64,000 nt of DNA, taken from Paramecium octaurelia (taxonomy: Eukaryota; Ciliophora; Oligohymenophorea; Peniculida; Parameciidae). Shown piece after piece: positions 1-12,705 of this stretch; within the stretch, counting starts at the first letter, position 1, and each line of letters begins with the position of its first letter. Location of the stretch: assembly GCA_905182995.1 (NCBI GenBank), contig CAJJDP010000075.1:189210-253209 (forward strand), given 5' to 3'. The position numbers were made by a program, and so were the translations under genes. The notes below the pieces were generated by a model. It saw only the letters and a program-made list of their open reading frames with translations, did not search any database and had not been told where the DNA came from.

Positions 1-3000
1 AACTTGCGTAGTTGCAAAAGATTTAACACAAGCTTAATATTATAGTTGTAGCTATGATAATAAAGGTCCAGGATTTCTATATTAATATTTTAATTCAATT
101 ACTTGTATTGAAACTCCCTCATCATGTGATTCAGTTCCTTAAAATTAATGTAATCTAATTGTAACAAAAAACAATGAAATATGTTCTTATAATGGCACCC
201 AATGTGTTGTCCTCAGTTAAATATCAAATTCTGAGGAAGATTGTAGAATAAAAGAGTCATAGAAGAGTTAGCGTTAATGTAAATTTTATTCAAAATATTG
301 TGAATTAGATTATATTTAATATACTAATTGTACTTTTACATCTTGCTTAAATGTTTTATAAAGTTAATGCAATTTAATTACTTTAAACAATAATATTCAA
401 TGCTCTTGGAATAACTCTAAATGCCAAACCAGAAGTTGCAATTATATCAATGAAGAACCTAGTTCTGTTGAGTAATGCATATAATGGTTAGATTCTTGCT
501 CGTATGATTAAATAACAAGGAGTTGTATAGAGAGGATATCATGTTCTTAAGAAACATCTTAATATATATGTAACAAAGTTTCATATATCAATCAATCAGG
601 GTAAAAAATGTATTGCTTTTGGAATTCAAATACTTGTTCTGATATTACTACTTGTTCATAAATTAAAAATCCAACTTCGCATTAAATGTGTCAAGAAAAA
701 TTGGCAACTTGCACATCTTAAACAACTGCTTCAACCACTGCTACCTGTATTGAAATCCCTTTATTTTGTAATTAGATTCAAAATCAAAATTAATGCCTAT
801 AGAATTCTAAATTTGAAAACTGTGTTTGGGATTATGGAAGATGCTTTTAAAAACCTTGTAGTATCTAATTTGAGATTGGTATCAGGCCTAATGCATTTAA
901 AACTTGCCAATTGTAGCAACCATATTGCGTGTATAATCCTGAAAAATTTCAATGTGTAGAAATAGATTAATGTTAATTGATTCCTAACTTAGATATTAAT
1001 GCATAGAATTGTGTAAATTTTAGTTTACTTTGTAGAATTAATGAATAATATAATGGATGTATTAGAAATACAAAATGCTCATAATCAACTACCTACTTTG
1101 ATTATACATGTGAATCCTTTCTATTGTATAAAAAATGCAGAAGAAAAGAGTTTATTTATAGTTGTTAACCTTAGGCCTAATTTTGTCAAGATTACTAAAA
1201 ATAAGAAAATTGTAAGTTTGATTATCACTAAAATAAATGTTACTGGAAGGCTACTTTAAATAAATGTATTGATTTTTAATGCAATTAAATTGAACAGTCG
1301 GTTTAAACCCATTCAGATTGCTAATAAATATCATCTGATTGTACTATCAAAATTTAAAATTCAATATCTTCATGTTAAAATCTACTTTAATGCGATGAAT
1401 ATTAAGATGAATATTAATGTGTTATCAATTTAAATCATAAGATATGTAGTTGGATTGATAACAAATGTATTTTTGATAACTGTAGGAATGCTGCTAAAAA
1501 TATGATTTATGATATTGAATCATGTGAGAATAATTATGGTAGTAATTGCACTATAAATGAGGATAGATCTGGATGTATAATTAAACAAAAAATGTGTAAA
1601 AATTACAATTAATTCTAATGTTTAACTCCTAATCAAAGAAATTTATCTGGTTTACACTGCTTTTGGGATTAAATCAATTAATTTTGTTCAGAACTGATTT
1701 GTGACTAAGCTCCTTAAAGTTATAATTAATTATAAGAGTGTTAATCTTTTAATTACAATTGCTAACCTTCTTAATGTAGATTGGTTAAATGCGAAGATTT
1801 TAAATATAATTCAGATATGAAATGCTAGTTTGCACTTTCAAATAGTTAATGCACTACAAATGGTTTATAATGTGTATAAAGAAAATAATGTGAAAATGTA
1901 ATCAATTCTTCAGGATGCACTTATTCAATTGATTTTCTAGATTGTTAATGGTTAGAAGATGAAAATTAATGTGTTCTTAAATCTTGTGCTTCTGCACCTA
2001 ATAGCATATAAACACACTAATAATGTTAAGAGTATTTCTAAGGATGCACTGCTAAACTAAATGGAGGTTGTAGTTAACTAACAACATGCAATTCAATATA
2101 AACTAAAGAAGGATGTTTAATAGATTAATTTAACATGAATTGTTTATGGGATGAGAATACGAATCTATGTATTTATCTGGAGTGTGATACTATTTGTGGA
2201 GATGGCATTGCAGGATTGAATGAAGAATGTGATGATGGAAACTTATTACCTTATGATGGGTGTTATAAATGCAAAGTATAATGTTAATATGGATGTAATG
2301 TTTGTGAGTCTAAAATGTGTTTAGATTGCAGTATTGGTTATGAATTAAGTTCAGATGGTTAATGTTATGAAATTTGTGGAGATGGTTTAATTATTGGAAA
2401 GGAAGAATGTGACGATATGAATCAAATCAAAGAGGATGGCTGTTTTACCTGTAAATTTTAGTGTCATAAACAATGTCTTATATGCGCTTAAGGCTTATGC
2501 TAACTTTGTTAAAATGGTTGGGAGTAATACAATAATTAATGCAGATCTGTTTGTGGAAATGGTCAGTTGGTTGGGGAATTTGAACAATGCGATGATGGCA
2601 ATAATGATAATTTTGATGGTTGCGATGCTAATTGTAATGTTGAAAAAGATTGGGTTTGTAATTAATCATAAATTACTGGAATGAGTGAGTGTATAAATTA
2701 AGAAGCTCTAAAAGTTCTCTTCGAAAATCAATCCGAAAAAAGAGATAGTGAATAAATTATCATGATGTAATTTAATTAGTAAATAAAGTTGAAGATGCTT
2801 TGCAATTTAGAAGATTATATTAAAATTAATGTAACAAAGAATGTAAACTTTGATTACACTATAGTTCCTATTAAATAAGCTACAACAACATTAAATAATG
2901 TTTAATATAGAATATAAATATCATTATAAGAATCAGTTGATCAACCTTTTGCCACCGTTTCATTTATAGAATCAGTTGTTATAAATAATCTCAATCAAGA

Positions 3001-4330
3001 GTTAATTGGATTATCTTCAACTATAAGTTTAGGTACTCCTCTTATTTTATCCCTTGAAGCAAAGAATCGATTGGATAGTGCAATATAGTTTAATGAAATC
3101 ATGATCTATGTATTTATAGCATCTTCCACTCTCTCAGTATTAACAGGGAATTTTGATTTATTTTTCAATATGCTTGCACTCTTATAACAATTGTCCTATG
3201 TAAGATATTTAGCTGTACCATATCCTAGTCATTTAGAACAATATTTAAAAATTTTTAAAATCATCTCATTCTAACCTTTGTATGATAAATTATAGATTGA
3301 TTATTATTTCTCCAAATTGAATTTTGGTAAAACTCCTTTTATTTAATCAAATAATCCAAAAAAAGAGGATCCTGAATTAAATAATGCGTTTTTCCTTGTA
3401 AATGCTAAGAGTTTTTATTTAACTATGTTCACTTCATTTGCACTATTTATAGTTTCAAAAATAATCAAAAGGTTTGTTCATTTTACATATAATAGTTTAT
3501 CATCTTTTAAGAAATTTAGAGGTCTAAAATTTTGTTTTTTCATCTTCAAAATTATAAAATAGTTTTCAGAAAAAACATCAAATTACTTTATTTATTCAGG
3601 GATGATAAAAGCTTTTATGTCTACATAATATTAGTTAATGTACAGTGCTTATATCTAATGTCCAGAATATCATTTTAATTTTTAATTGTAAGATATATTT
3701 GTCACCTTTAACTCTTTTAATGCATTAATTGCTATTTTATTACCTCACTTATTTCTCTTTAAATCTATTGTAGTTCTCAAAAAGTAGTATAAAATAACAG
3801 CTAAAAATCAATTTTCAATATTTTATGAAAATGTTAAATAAACTTATTGGGCCAGATATTTTATACCTTTTTCAATGGTAAAAGTTGCTGTTTATATGGG
3901 AATAGTTTGCTTTCTTGGTAATTCCCCAATTATTTAGGTTATATCATTAACAATATTATGTAATGTTTACCTACATTATATTTTGGTTGTTCAACCATGT
4001 ACTTAAAAATTAGAATTAATCAAAATAATTGTAAGAGAAGTGACATTTTTAATAATAGTCTCATCCCTTTTTCCTTATACATTAGAATTGGATGATCAAA
4101 TTATTAGTTTATTAGGATGGATTCATATAGGATTGTTTTCATTAATTATTGCATCAAACATTCTAATAGATTTTATTAATTAACTAACACAATTATTAAA
4201 TAAATTTTAGTAAAATAGACTCAAAACATAACAAAAGAAAAAATAAAAAGAGGCCTCCTTATATTATAATAACTTCATTATCATTTCAGATGCTAATTTA
4301 TAAAACAAAAGAATAAAATCTTATAAATGA
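1..4330 (+). CDS. Cysteine-rich surface-antigen-like protein with seven-helix membrane C-terminus (5' partial)
   Basis: The frame is open from the left edge (codons from base 2) to TGA at 4328-4330, about 1,443 residues, with no intron seen. Residues 1 to about 720 are crowded with Cys in spaced pairs, with recurring C-x-W-like units and many Gln/Asn/Thr, as in Paramecium surface antigen repeats. Bases about 2183-2680 encode units of the form CGDG...EECDDGN, the DUF4215-type cysteine repeat of protist surface proteins. From about 3095 to 4180 there are seven hydrophobic segments, then a short Lys/Gln-rich cytosolic tail. Classical immobilisation antigens are GPI-anchored, so this is more likely a polytopic plasma-membrane or ciliary protein with a large Cys-rich ectodomain. 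The signal peptide lies outside the window. Family placement is inferred from motif pattern; ligand and function are unknown. Confidence 0.8.
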
Positions 4331-5291
4331 AATACCATTAGCTTTATTAAAATCATTATTATTAAATAAATAAAATATTATTATTAATCATTAAAAAGTA
4401 AATTTCTTTCAATAAAAATTAAGATCTAAAGTAAAGGTACTTAAAGTGTTTGTTTGTCCAAAGGCGTGCTCAAATAATTATAAATTAATAATTTTCAAAT
4501 AAACGATAGGTGATTTTTAGGGTTTACGTTAGAACGACTAATCATTTACTAGGAATACATATTATCAAAATCATTAAGCAAAAATGATACTATACTTTAG
4601 TGCTCTGATTAGATTGCAATTCAAAATAGATATTGAAACATATGGAATAAAATAGGGGAACAAAAATATTTTTCATATAATTCTTGATGAAGTTAGCCTG
4701 GTCATACCATAATAATTAGAGATTCTCTACAAATAATATTGGTTGTTTTAGTTAGTCAAAATGATTTTTTGGCTATTTTTTGTTGATTGGTAATGTTAAT
4801 TTAGGATTAACAATTACCAATCCTGTAAAACATGAATAAACATTGTCCTAAAAATTGATGCACTTGTTATTGGATAATTAAAAGTTTCATTTTTGTAAAG
4901 GTATCTTAAAGTCTCAATATCATCCAATTTATTTATTGAAAATTGGAATTGTTAATTTTTTACAAAACACTCTTTTAGCAACAAAGGGTATGTGAAAGAA
5001 TTTTATTATTTAAATTTTAACTATTTAACTAAAATTCTAGATGAACCTGACTTATTTACCTTAATACAAGTCTATTAAAGGCAGAATTTAGAATTATTTG
5101 ATGGCATGAATAGATAAGGCGATAAATGATGAGCTTTAAAGAAACTATTATTAATATATGGATTTGGAAATAAAGATTTATCTTACAAATTATAAACTTA
5201 ATAAAAGTAGAAACTAGTAATTAATAAAATGAATCTAATTTAAAGCTTATTTGTTATAATTTTAAATCTATTATTAAATTTATTAATAAAT
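4331..5291. other. Long non-genic stretch with an imperfect hairpin
   Basis: I find no convincing gene on either strand in these 961 bp, which is long for this genome. An imperfect inverted repeat (arms 4785-4800 and 4806-4822, 5-nt loop) is the only clear structure. Short open stretches around 5040-5230 look gene-like but are interrupted by TGA and may be relics. Confidence 0.5.
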
Positions 5292-6557
5292 ATGTTATAA
5301 CAGCACCCATATTTAAATTAGCCGGAAAATGTTGCTAACAAATACAATAAACCTGTCAATTTGAGCCAACAACTTAGTTTTTCTAAAAGTTTACCTGGCC
5401 AAGGATTACAGCCAGAATAAAACTATGCAACTCCATAATGGCAAAAGTAAATGAACCCTTAATTCTCAAATCAACAGCCACAAATTTAAACTATCTAATC
5501 AAAGTACATCCCACAACAGTAGACTATTTATCAACCTTAAACAACTTATGTTTAATAAACACAATAATAATTTGTACCAATTGGTTATCCTCAATAATAA
5601 TAATTCAGATAAAGTTCTCCTCAACGAATAATCAAGGTGAATTAATAACCACAATAACAATAAGCAATCTACCGACAACCAGAAGCAAGAATTCCAGAAT
5701 ATTACCCACCTCCTCCTATCTACTATGATGAGCCGTTCTACTATGAAGAACCTATTTATTACCCTCCTCAAAAATAATCAATCACTTTACCTCCAACTCA
5801 GTTTGATAATTATTTTCATCCTAACTAAGTCAGTTTCATTAGGAATCTTGATGATGGACCAAAATACCCAGAGTACCCTTTTAAGGCTTTGGATATTCGA
5901 GATTATTTTAACAAAGCACTAATAGATATGGCTACCTAAGAAGAGAAGATTGAAAGAGCTAAAATATAGGTCTGTTCTTTACTTGACTTTAGAATTAATG
6001 GTTTATTTAATCAGTTAGATTAAAATTAAACAGGATAACTCTCCAAAGAGGAATTTGCAGTTGGATTAAAAGCATTTTCATTGTAGGCTGAATAATGTGA
6101 TATCACATTGTTATTTGAAGAATTTGGGGATTAAGGAATGATGGATATACAATAATTTGGAAATATGATAAAACCATAAACAGATCTTAAAAATACAAAA
6201 GCATTTTAATAAGATGATGTAAAGGTACTTCCAGAAACTAAACTTTTAATCAGAAATTTATTTGTCACTTTATTAAATGCTGAGAGTGTGTATGAAGGTC
6301 TTAGATAATACTTAATATCAAAAGAAGAAGAACTGAGAGAAAATATTCAATATGAGTAGATATTTGAAGACATTTTTTCAAACGATCACCCTAATAATTT
6401 AAGATTTTATCTTTAAAATCAAGGATAATATTTTGACATGGCAGTGATTAATAGCTTATTTAATAGATTCGACAGAGAATGCACAAAAAGAATAACATAA
6501 GATTAATTTATTTTTGCATTTTAACCAAAGTTAAAGAAAGATGACAATTGCTTGTGA
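5292..6557 (+). CDS. Gln/Pro-rich EF-hand protein
   Basis: This is an uninterrupted 421-codon frame from ATG 5292 to TGA 6555-6557. The first 165 residues are low complexity, rich in Gln, Pro, Asn and Tyr with several polyglutamine runs, nearly all encoded by TAA/TAG/CAA. A central region (about 190-260) ends in an EF-hand loop at about residues 243-254 of the form D-Q-N-Q-T-G-Q-L-S-K-E-E, with acidic residues at positions 1 and 12. A second helical pair near residues 390-405 (FNRFDRECT...) looks like a degenerate EF-hand. It is probably a calcium-responsive scaffold or regulatory subunit with a disordered tail. The start is the first ATG after a TGA-rich gap. The partner is unknown. Confidence 0.82.
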
Positions 6558-6830
6558 TAAATTATTATTATTTGATATTATATATATTACACATTTCTTA
6601 AGTAAGTAATTTGAAGGCATACATACTTTTATGCAACTTTACTTTAATTATTCAGAGAATTTATCAACTAATTTAATTGAGAACAAATTATTAATAAATA
6701 CCTTCTGTTTAATTTTAATATGGACAATAAGATCAAAGATGAATGCCATATGAATTTTAATATTTCATATTTAGTAAGAAAGCACTCGAAATTTAAACTT
6801 GATTTGAATTAAAATTTATTTATTTATATA

Positions 6831-8369
<1,539 letters not shown>

Positions 8370-9164
8370 AAATTAGTTCATTCACATTTTATTTACTCTA
8401 AATTTACATTTTATAAATATATAATTCTGAGAAATTCTAACTAGTTATCATTGTGAATACATTGATTACAGGCATTCTATCTAAATCATCTCAAAAAACA
8501 ATTCCTATATATGTATTGTAAATGGAACAAATAAAGATTTCTTGCAAAGACAGCATGAATGGAGGAAAATTGGCATTAAGCTATTTAAGAGCAGGTTTAG
8601 TTCTGCTTATTAAACCCACTTATTTCTTCTATTTGCGAGAAATGAGTAAGTTCAAGGAAACAAGAAAGAAAAACAAATAAAACAAATGATGAGGTTGTTT
8701 AATTAATCTAAAAAGAAATAATATATTAATTATTGTAATTTATCAAAACTGATTCAGTCTTAAAAGAGGAAATATTTTGGTTTAAGTAATATGACTTTCT
8801 GCTTGGCGTGGTTTACTTTAAAAAAAATATAGATTTGGGCGGCTTTGATTGTTTTTATTGCATAGTTTTTCCTTATGAAATACTATTTATTTTACTTATT
8901 AATTTTATTGATGTAAAATTTTTTCAATTATTGTGATTAATGTTCAAAGAAACTAGGAACACTTTTCAGTTCTCATTGTTAAGCTAGACTTTGCTATAGT
9001 TGTGATGGAGAATTTCATAATTAGAATCCAAATCACAAGACAGAAATATACTCAATTAATCTGTTTTATAATTTATAATAAGAAATGAGATAAATAACTT
9101 ATATTCATCAATTGAAGCAGGAGATTCTTAGTTTCTAAAATAATCTCCATAACAATATTTTGAA
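8370..9164. other. Intergenic region, no confident gene
   Basis: Nothing convincing is seen in 795 bp. A 55-codon ATG-to-TGA frame at 8522-8688 has one hydrophobic stretch and a Lys-rich end, but it resembles chance open frame in AT-rich DNA read with a single stop codon. Confidence 0.4.
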
Positions 9165-9844
9165 ATGGCTTACTAGGAAAGATAATAATAATGTTAACAG
9201 GAAGAAATAGCAAAATTAAGCTTAGAAATAATACAATTTGAATACATTTTGACTTAACAGGAAAGCAAATGGAGGAAAAAAATTGAAATACTAGGAGAAG
9301 ATTATGAAGAAAAAATTTCGAATTTTGAACTTAAGGTTAAGAAAACTGAGAGCACAATTTCAGGAATAAAAAATAATCTAAATAAGAAGATTAATTAGTG
9401 AAATGATGAAATAATTACAAGAATAGCTGGAGGGACAAAAGAAGTATTATTAAAATCTACAATTGATATTTAATTAATCTAAAAAGTCTATCAATAAAAA
9501 GAGTAACTGAACGATAAAGAAAAATTATTACAAAAATTTGAAATACAAGAGAAGGATTTATCTGCAGAGATAAATAAAAAGAGATTTTTATAGGGGGAAA
9601 TTTAAAGAGTTAATCTAATAGCAGTAGAAAGAAAAAGATTTGATATTACATGAAAATGATAAAATAATGAAGTAATTGAATGAAATCAAGTAATTATTCA
9701 AAGAAAAGCAGCCTTAATTGGGATAGAAATGAAAAATTTTTCAAATTTGATGACGATGAATAAGAAGGAGAAGATGAAGAGTAAGAGCCTCCATTATAAT
9801 AAAATGTGGAAGACTCTACAGATGAAGACGAAAGAGTATAATGA
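9165..9844 (+). CDS. Acidic-tailed coiled-coil protein, exon structure uncertain
   Basis: An ATG at 9165 opens a Gln/Glu/Lys-rich frame with heptad character, and the last about 45 residues are strongly acidic (FDDDEQEGEDEE, ending TDEDERVQ) before TGA 9842-9844. Linking these needs frame changes. A model with introns of 24, 19 and 37 nt gives a continuous ~200-residue protein, but the GTG donor of the first and the unusual lengths are atypical here. A rival coiled-coil frame around 9390-9470 reads at least as well. The locus may therefore be decayed or mis-spliced in my model. It is convergent with the MORN gene, 31 bp apart. No family is recognised. Confidence 0.5.
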
Positions 9845-9875
9845 GTAAAATCTAATAAGTTTAACTATGAGTCAT

Positions 9876-11006
9876 TCATTGTTATTTTTGATTCTAAACA
9901 TTTTATTAAAGATATTATTCTATTTCTTCTGCCTCTAGCCATCGTTTTTTTATTCCATCTTTCCACTCTCCATACTTCTTTTCTCCATTTGACATATAAT
10001 AGACCCCAATTCCTTATTATTTACCTATAAAATATAAGATATACATATACCATTAACCCAGATTCCTTCATATTTCCTACCGTCTCCCCATTCAAACGAA
10101 CCTCTGCCATGTTTTTTATCTTCAAAGTATTCCTAAAGTATAAGTAACAATGGATACTCCTATATATTTTCTTCCATCTGGCCAAGTAACTTATCCATGG
10201 CCATGCATTTTATTTCTTTTCCATTACCCAGTATAAATTCTTTAATCTGGCCATTAATACGTTCCATATCCATCAATTTCATTATCAACGAAAGTGCCTT
10301 CATATCTAGATCCATCAGCAAATAATAAAATGCCTTTACCATTTTTCTTACCTGTTTTGTATTCTCCCTCATATTTAGCTCCATCAGGCCAAACTTCAAT
10401 TCCTATACCATCTTATCTGTCATCAACCCACTAAATAATTGATTTATTGTTTACATCTCCCTCATATCTAGCACCATTAATATGTACATATACACCTTTG
10501 CCATTTGCTTTATCATTTTGCCATTCTCCTTCATATACATCTCCATCTGCATGAATCAATTTACCCCAACCACAACTTTTATCATCTTTCCATTATCCTT
10601 CATAACATGAACCATCTGGCCACTATTATTTACCAACCCCATCTCTCTTCCCTAACAACCATTCTCCTTCATATATGGCACCTTTATCTAATTATATTGG
10701 TCCAAATTTTTGCCTTTCAGTGCAATTCAAATAGGTTATACTTACTTCCTTCACAGATTAAGGTTCTAAATTTTTTTTCATAGACATGCTTTCATTATCA
10801 ACTTAAAATTTTTCTCTTTCCTTATTGTTTTGTCTTGGAGTTTCGGAAACCTATTGTTATTATTATTAAAGTGATGAGACACTATTTTCTTTATCATCAT
10901 AGTCATTTTGGTCAGGATCATCCAAATCCACCTCATTCTTTTTAGAATCCTTGGATACAATCTCGCCATTTTTATTAGCGCAGCAATTCACTTAGCAGCT
11001 TCCCAT
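9876..11006 (-). CDS. N-myristoylated MORN-repeat protein
   Basis: The protein is 359 residues after two introns of 25 nt (10133-10157) and 26 nt (10025-10050). The start MGSC followed by a cysteine pair is a classical N-myristoylation plus palmitoylation signal, predicting membrane attachment. Residues about 20-95 are acidic and Gln-rich. Nine full MORN repeats follow (pattern Y-E-G-x-W/Y...G-x-G-x...W-P-D-G) with a partial tenth before the Gln-rich end. MORN arrays bind phosphoinositide membranes and scaffold cortical structures in ciliates and apicomplexans. The start sits 34 bp downstream of the SF3B5 stop on the same strand. The specific cortical role is inferred. Confidence 0.92.
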
Positions 11007-11040
11007 TTCAGTTAATTATTTATATATGTGATTTATAATA

Positions 11041-11330
11041 TCAAAATTCTGCTTTCTCAATATCAGGAGGTGGAGGCCCACAGGGTTAAATCATTTTGGT
11101 CAAAAATTTATAGCGCAATCGACACATTGGCTCATTTTCGGCTGTACAGAAATACACCTTAACATCAAATAGATGAATACCATTCTACTATGATGACCTA
11201 TATGTGATGCCAATGTATCTCTGTGAATATGATTATTCCAAACGTATTTTGGAGTATCTGGATTTCCTGTACCTACATAACGGGCATGTAAATGCTCTGT
11301 TTAAGTTTAAAAATTGAATCTGTCTTGCAT
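11041..11330 (-). CDS. SF3B5: Splicing factor 3b subunit 5 (SF3b10)
   Basis: The protein is 88 residues after one 23-nt intron (11158-11180). The protein opens MQDRFNFQTQTEHLHARYVG, matching the conserved SF3b10 start (DR...QLEHL..KYVGTG). It also carries the NxHRD..A.H.GHH segment, the AENE motif, and the terminal QPCGPPPP. This is the small U2 snRNP subunit in the SF3b complex that holds the branch-point/U2 region. It matches the family length (86-89 aa). The presence of a normal SF3b subunit fits a genome that depends on splicing very short introns. Identification is by direct motif match. Confidence 0.95.
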
Positions 11331-12705
11331 AAATAATTCCAAATATTTATAATTATTATTTAAATTTTATTATTGTACGATCAGAATTATCTATGTTTAA
11401 TTATTTATCGAGTTAAAATGCTCTATTTTGCCGAAATCTCAAGAGTGATAAATAACAAATGTATTTTGCTTTCTTTATTATATTTTCTAGTCCTACTTTA
11501 TTTTATTTCGGTTGACCTTATTAGCACAATTTAGTTAGACTTTTATCAGTAATTATTTTGACTTCAAGCACATATTTTCATTACTAAAGGTGAGCGGAAA
11601 TGAAATAGAATATCTAAAATTATTAATTTATACAATAGAATAGGTGGATAAAAATTAATTTTAGAATAACTTAAAAAAAGTAGAGATTTTCTATCTACTG
11701 GGAAATAATTGTTAAATACTGCCTATGATTTCATTTGATATTCTAAAGGTTTCATTTCAATTCATGTCTTATAAATTTCTCAATAAGTCATTGTTAATGA
11801 GTAAACTAAATATATCTTCTAATAATTACTATTGGTAACTAGTTGAACACCTTTCCAAATATTTTGGAAATCTTTATTAACATAAGCAACTGTTTTGATA
11901 TGAGCATTTACATCATGACTTTTTGATGCATCTTATTGGTTAATATAATTTCAGATTCTTTCATTGCCCATTAAAATTCTTACTATTCAATGTTTCATTC
12001 TTAGGTTTATCAAAATTAATAAACTAGTTGCAATTCTATTCAAAAAAATTTTTCTCTATTGATTAAATCAATATCCGCTATTTAAATAAAAGTTGGATAA
12101 AAAATTTGGGTATTTATAATAAACTAAATTAGAATATACAAATAGTGTAGATTTTGCTTTATCTATCTAACATATTATTAATGTTGATTTTTATAGAAAG
12201 ATAATACATTATTTTAATTAACGGATTAGAAATTAATATATGAGCGAGTATTTACTGGCATCAAATATCAATAGCTAGGAATAAAATAAACTGTTGATAA
12301 ATCAATAAATTTATTGAAACTTGGACTTTAGAAAATTTCCAATTATTTTATTAAATTATCAATTCATTTGTTATAGCCATTTAGTATTTCCAAAGAAAGT
12401 TGGATTATAATCAAGTTTATTTAATATATATGTTTATTTTTAGGGATAAAAAATGATATAAACTTCCTTATCAAAGGATAAAATTATAATAAAAAAAGAA
12501 TTCCTCATTGTGTTTTTTGATAAGCAATAGAATAGAATACAATGTGATAAAATAGAATATAATGTGTTTATATATGGAGTAAGTTATACAATTGAATTAT
12601 AATTCGAAATGTTGAAGAAAGAAGCAAGATTTGTACTACAGTTACTTGATTTTAAATTGCAAATTCTCAAATCATAATCTTAATATTAATTATTATTAAA
12701 AGAGC
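11331..12705. other. Intergenic region with possible gene relic
   Basis: No intact gene is found in 1,375 bp. On the minus strand around 11790-11970 a stretch of about 50 codons reads like protein (…HIKTVAYVNKDFQNIW…) but is bounded by TGA on both sides without plausible introns. It may be a remnant. On the plus strand an ATG at 12609 opens about 40 codons just ahead of the histidine kinase but stops at 12732. Confidence 0.4.

Noticed and set aside
5499-5771. Minus-strand 90-residue frame opposite the EF-hand gene
   Set aside because: It is antisense to polyglutamine codons of the plus-strand gene; Leu/Arg-rich composition is the mirror of CAA/TAA runs.
10160-10399. Minus-strand frame [12 protein letters not shown]...
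   Set aside because: Out-of-frame shadow of the MORN repeats; the true frame shows the repeated YEG..G.G pattern and continues in both directions.
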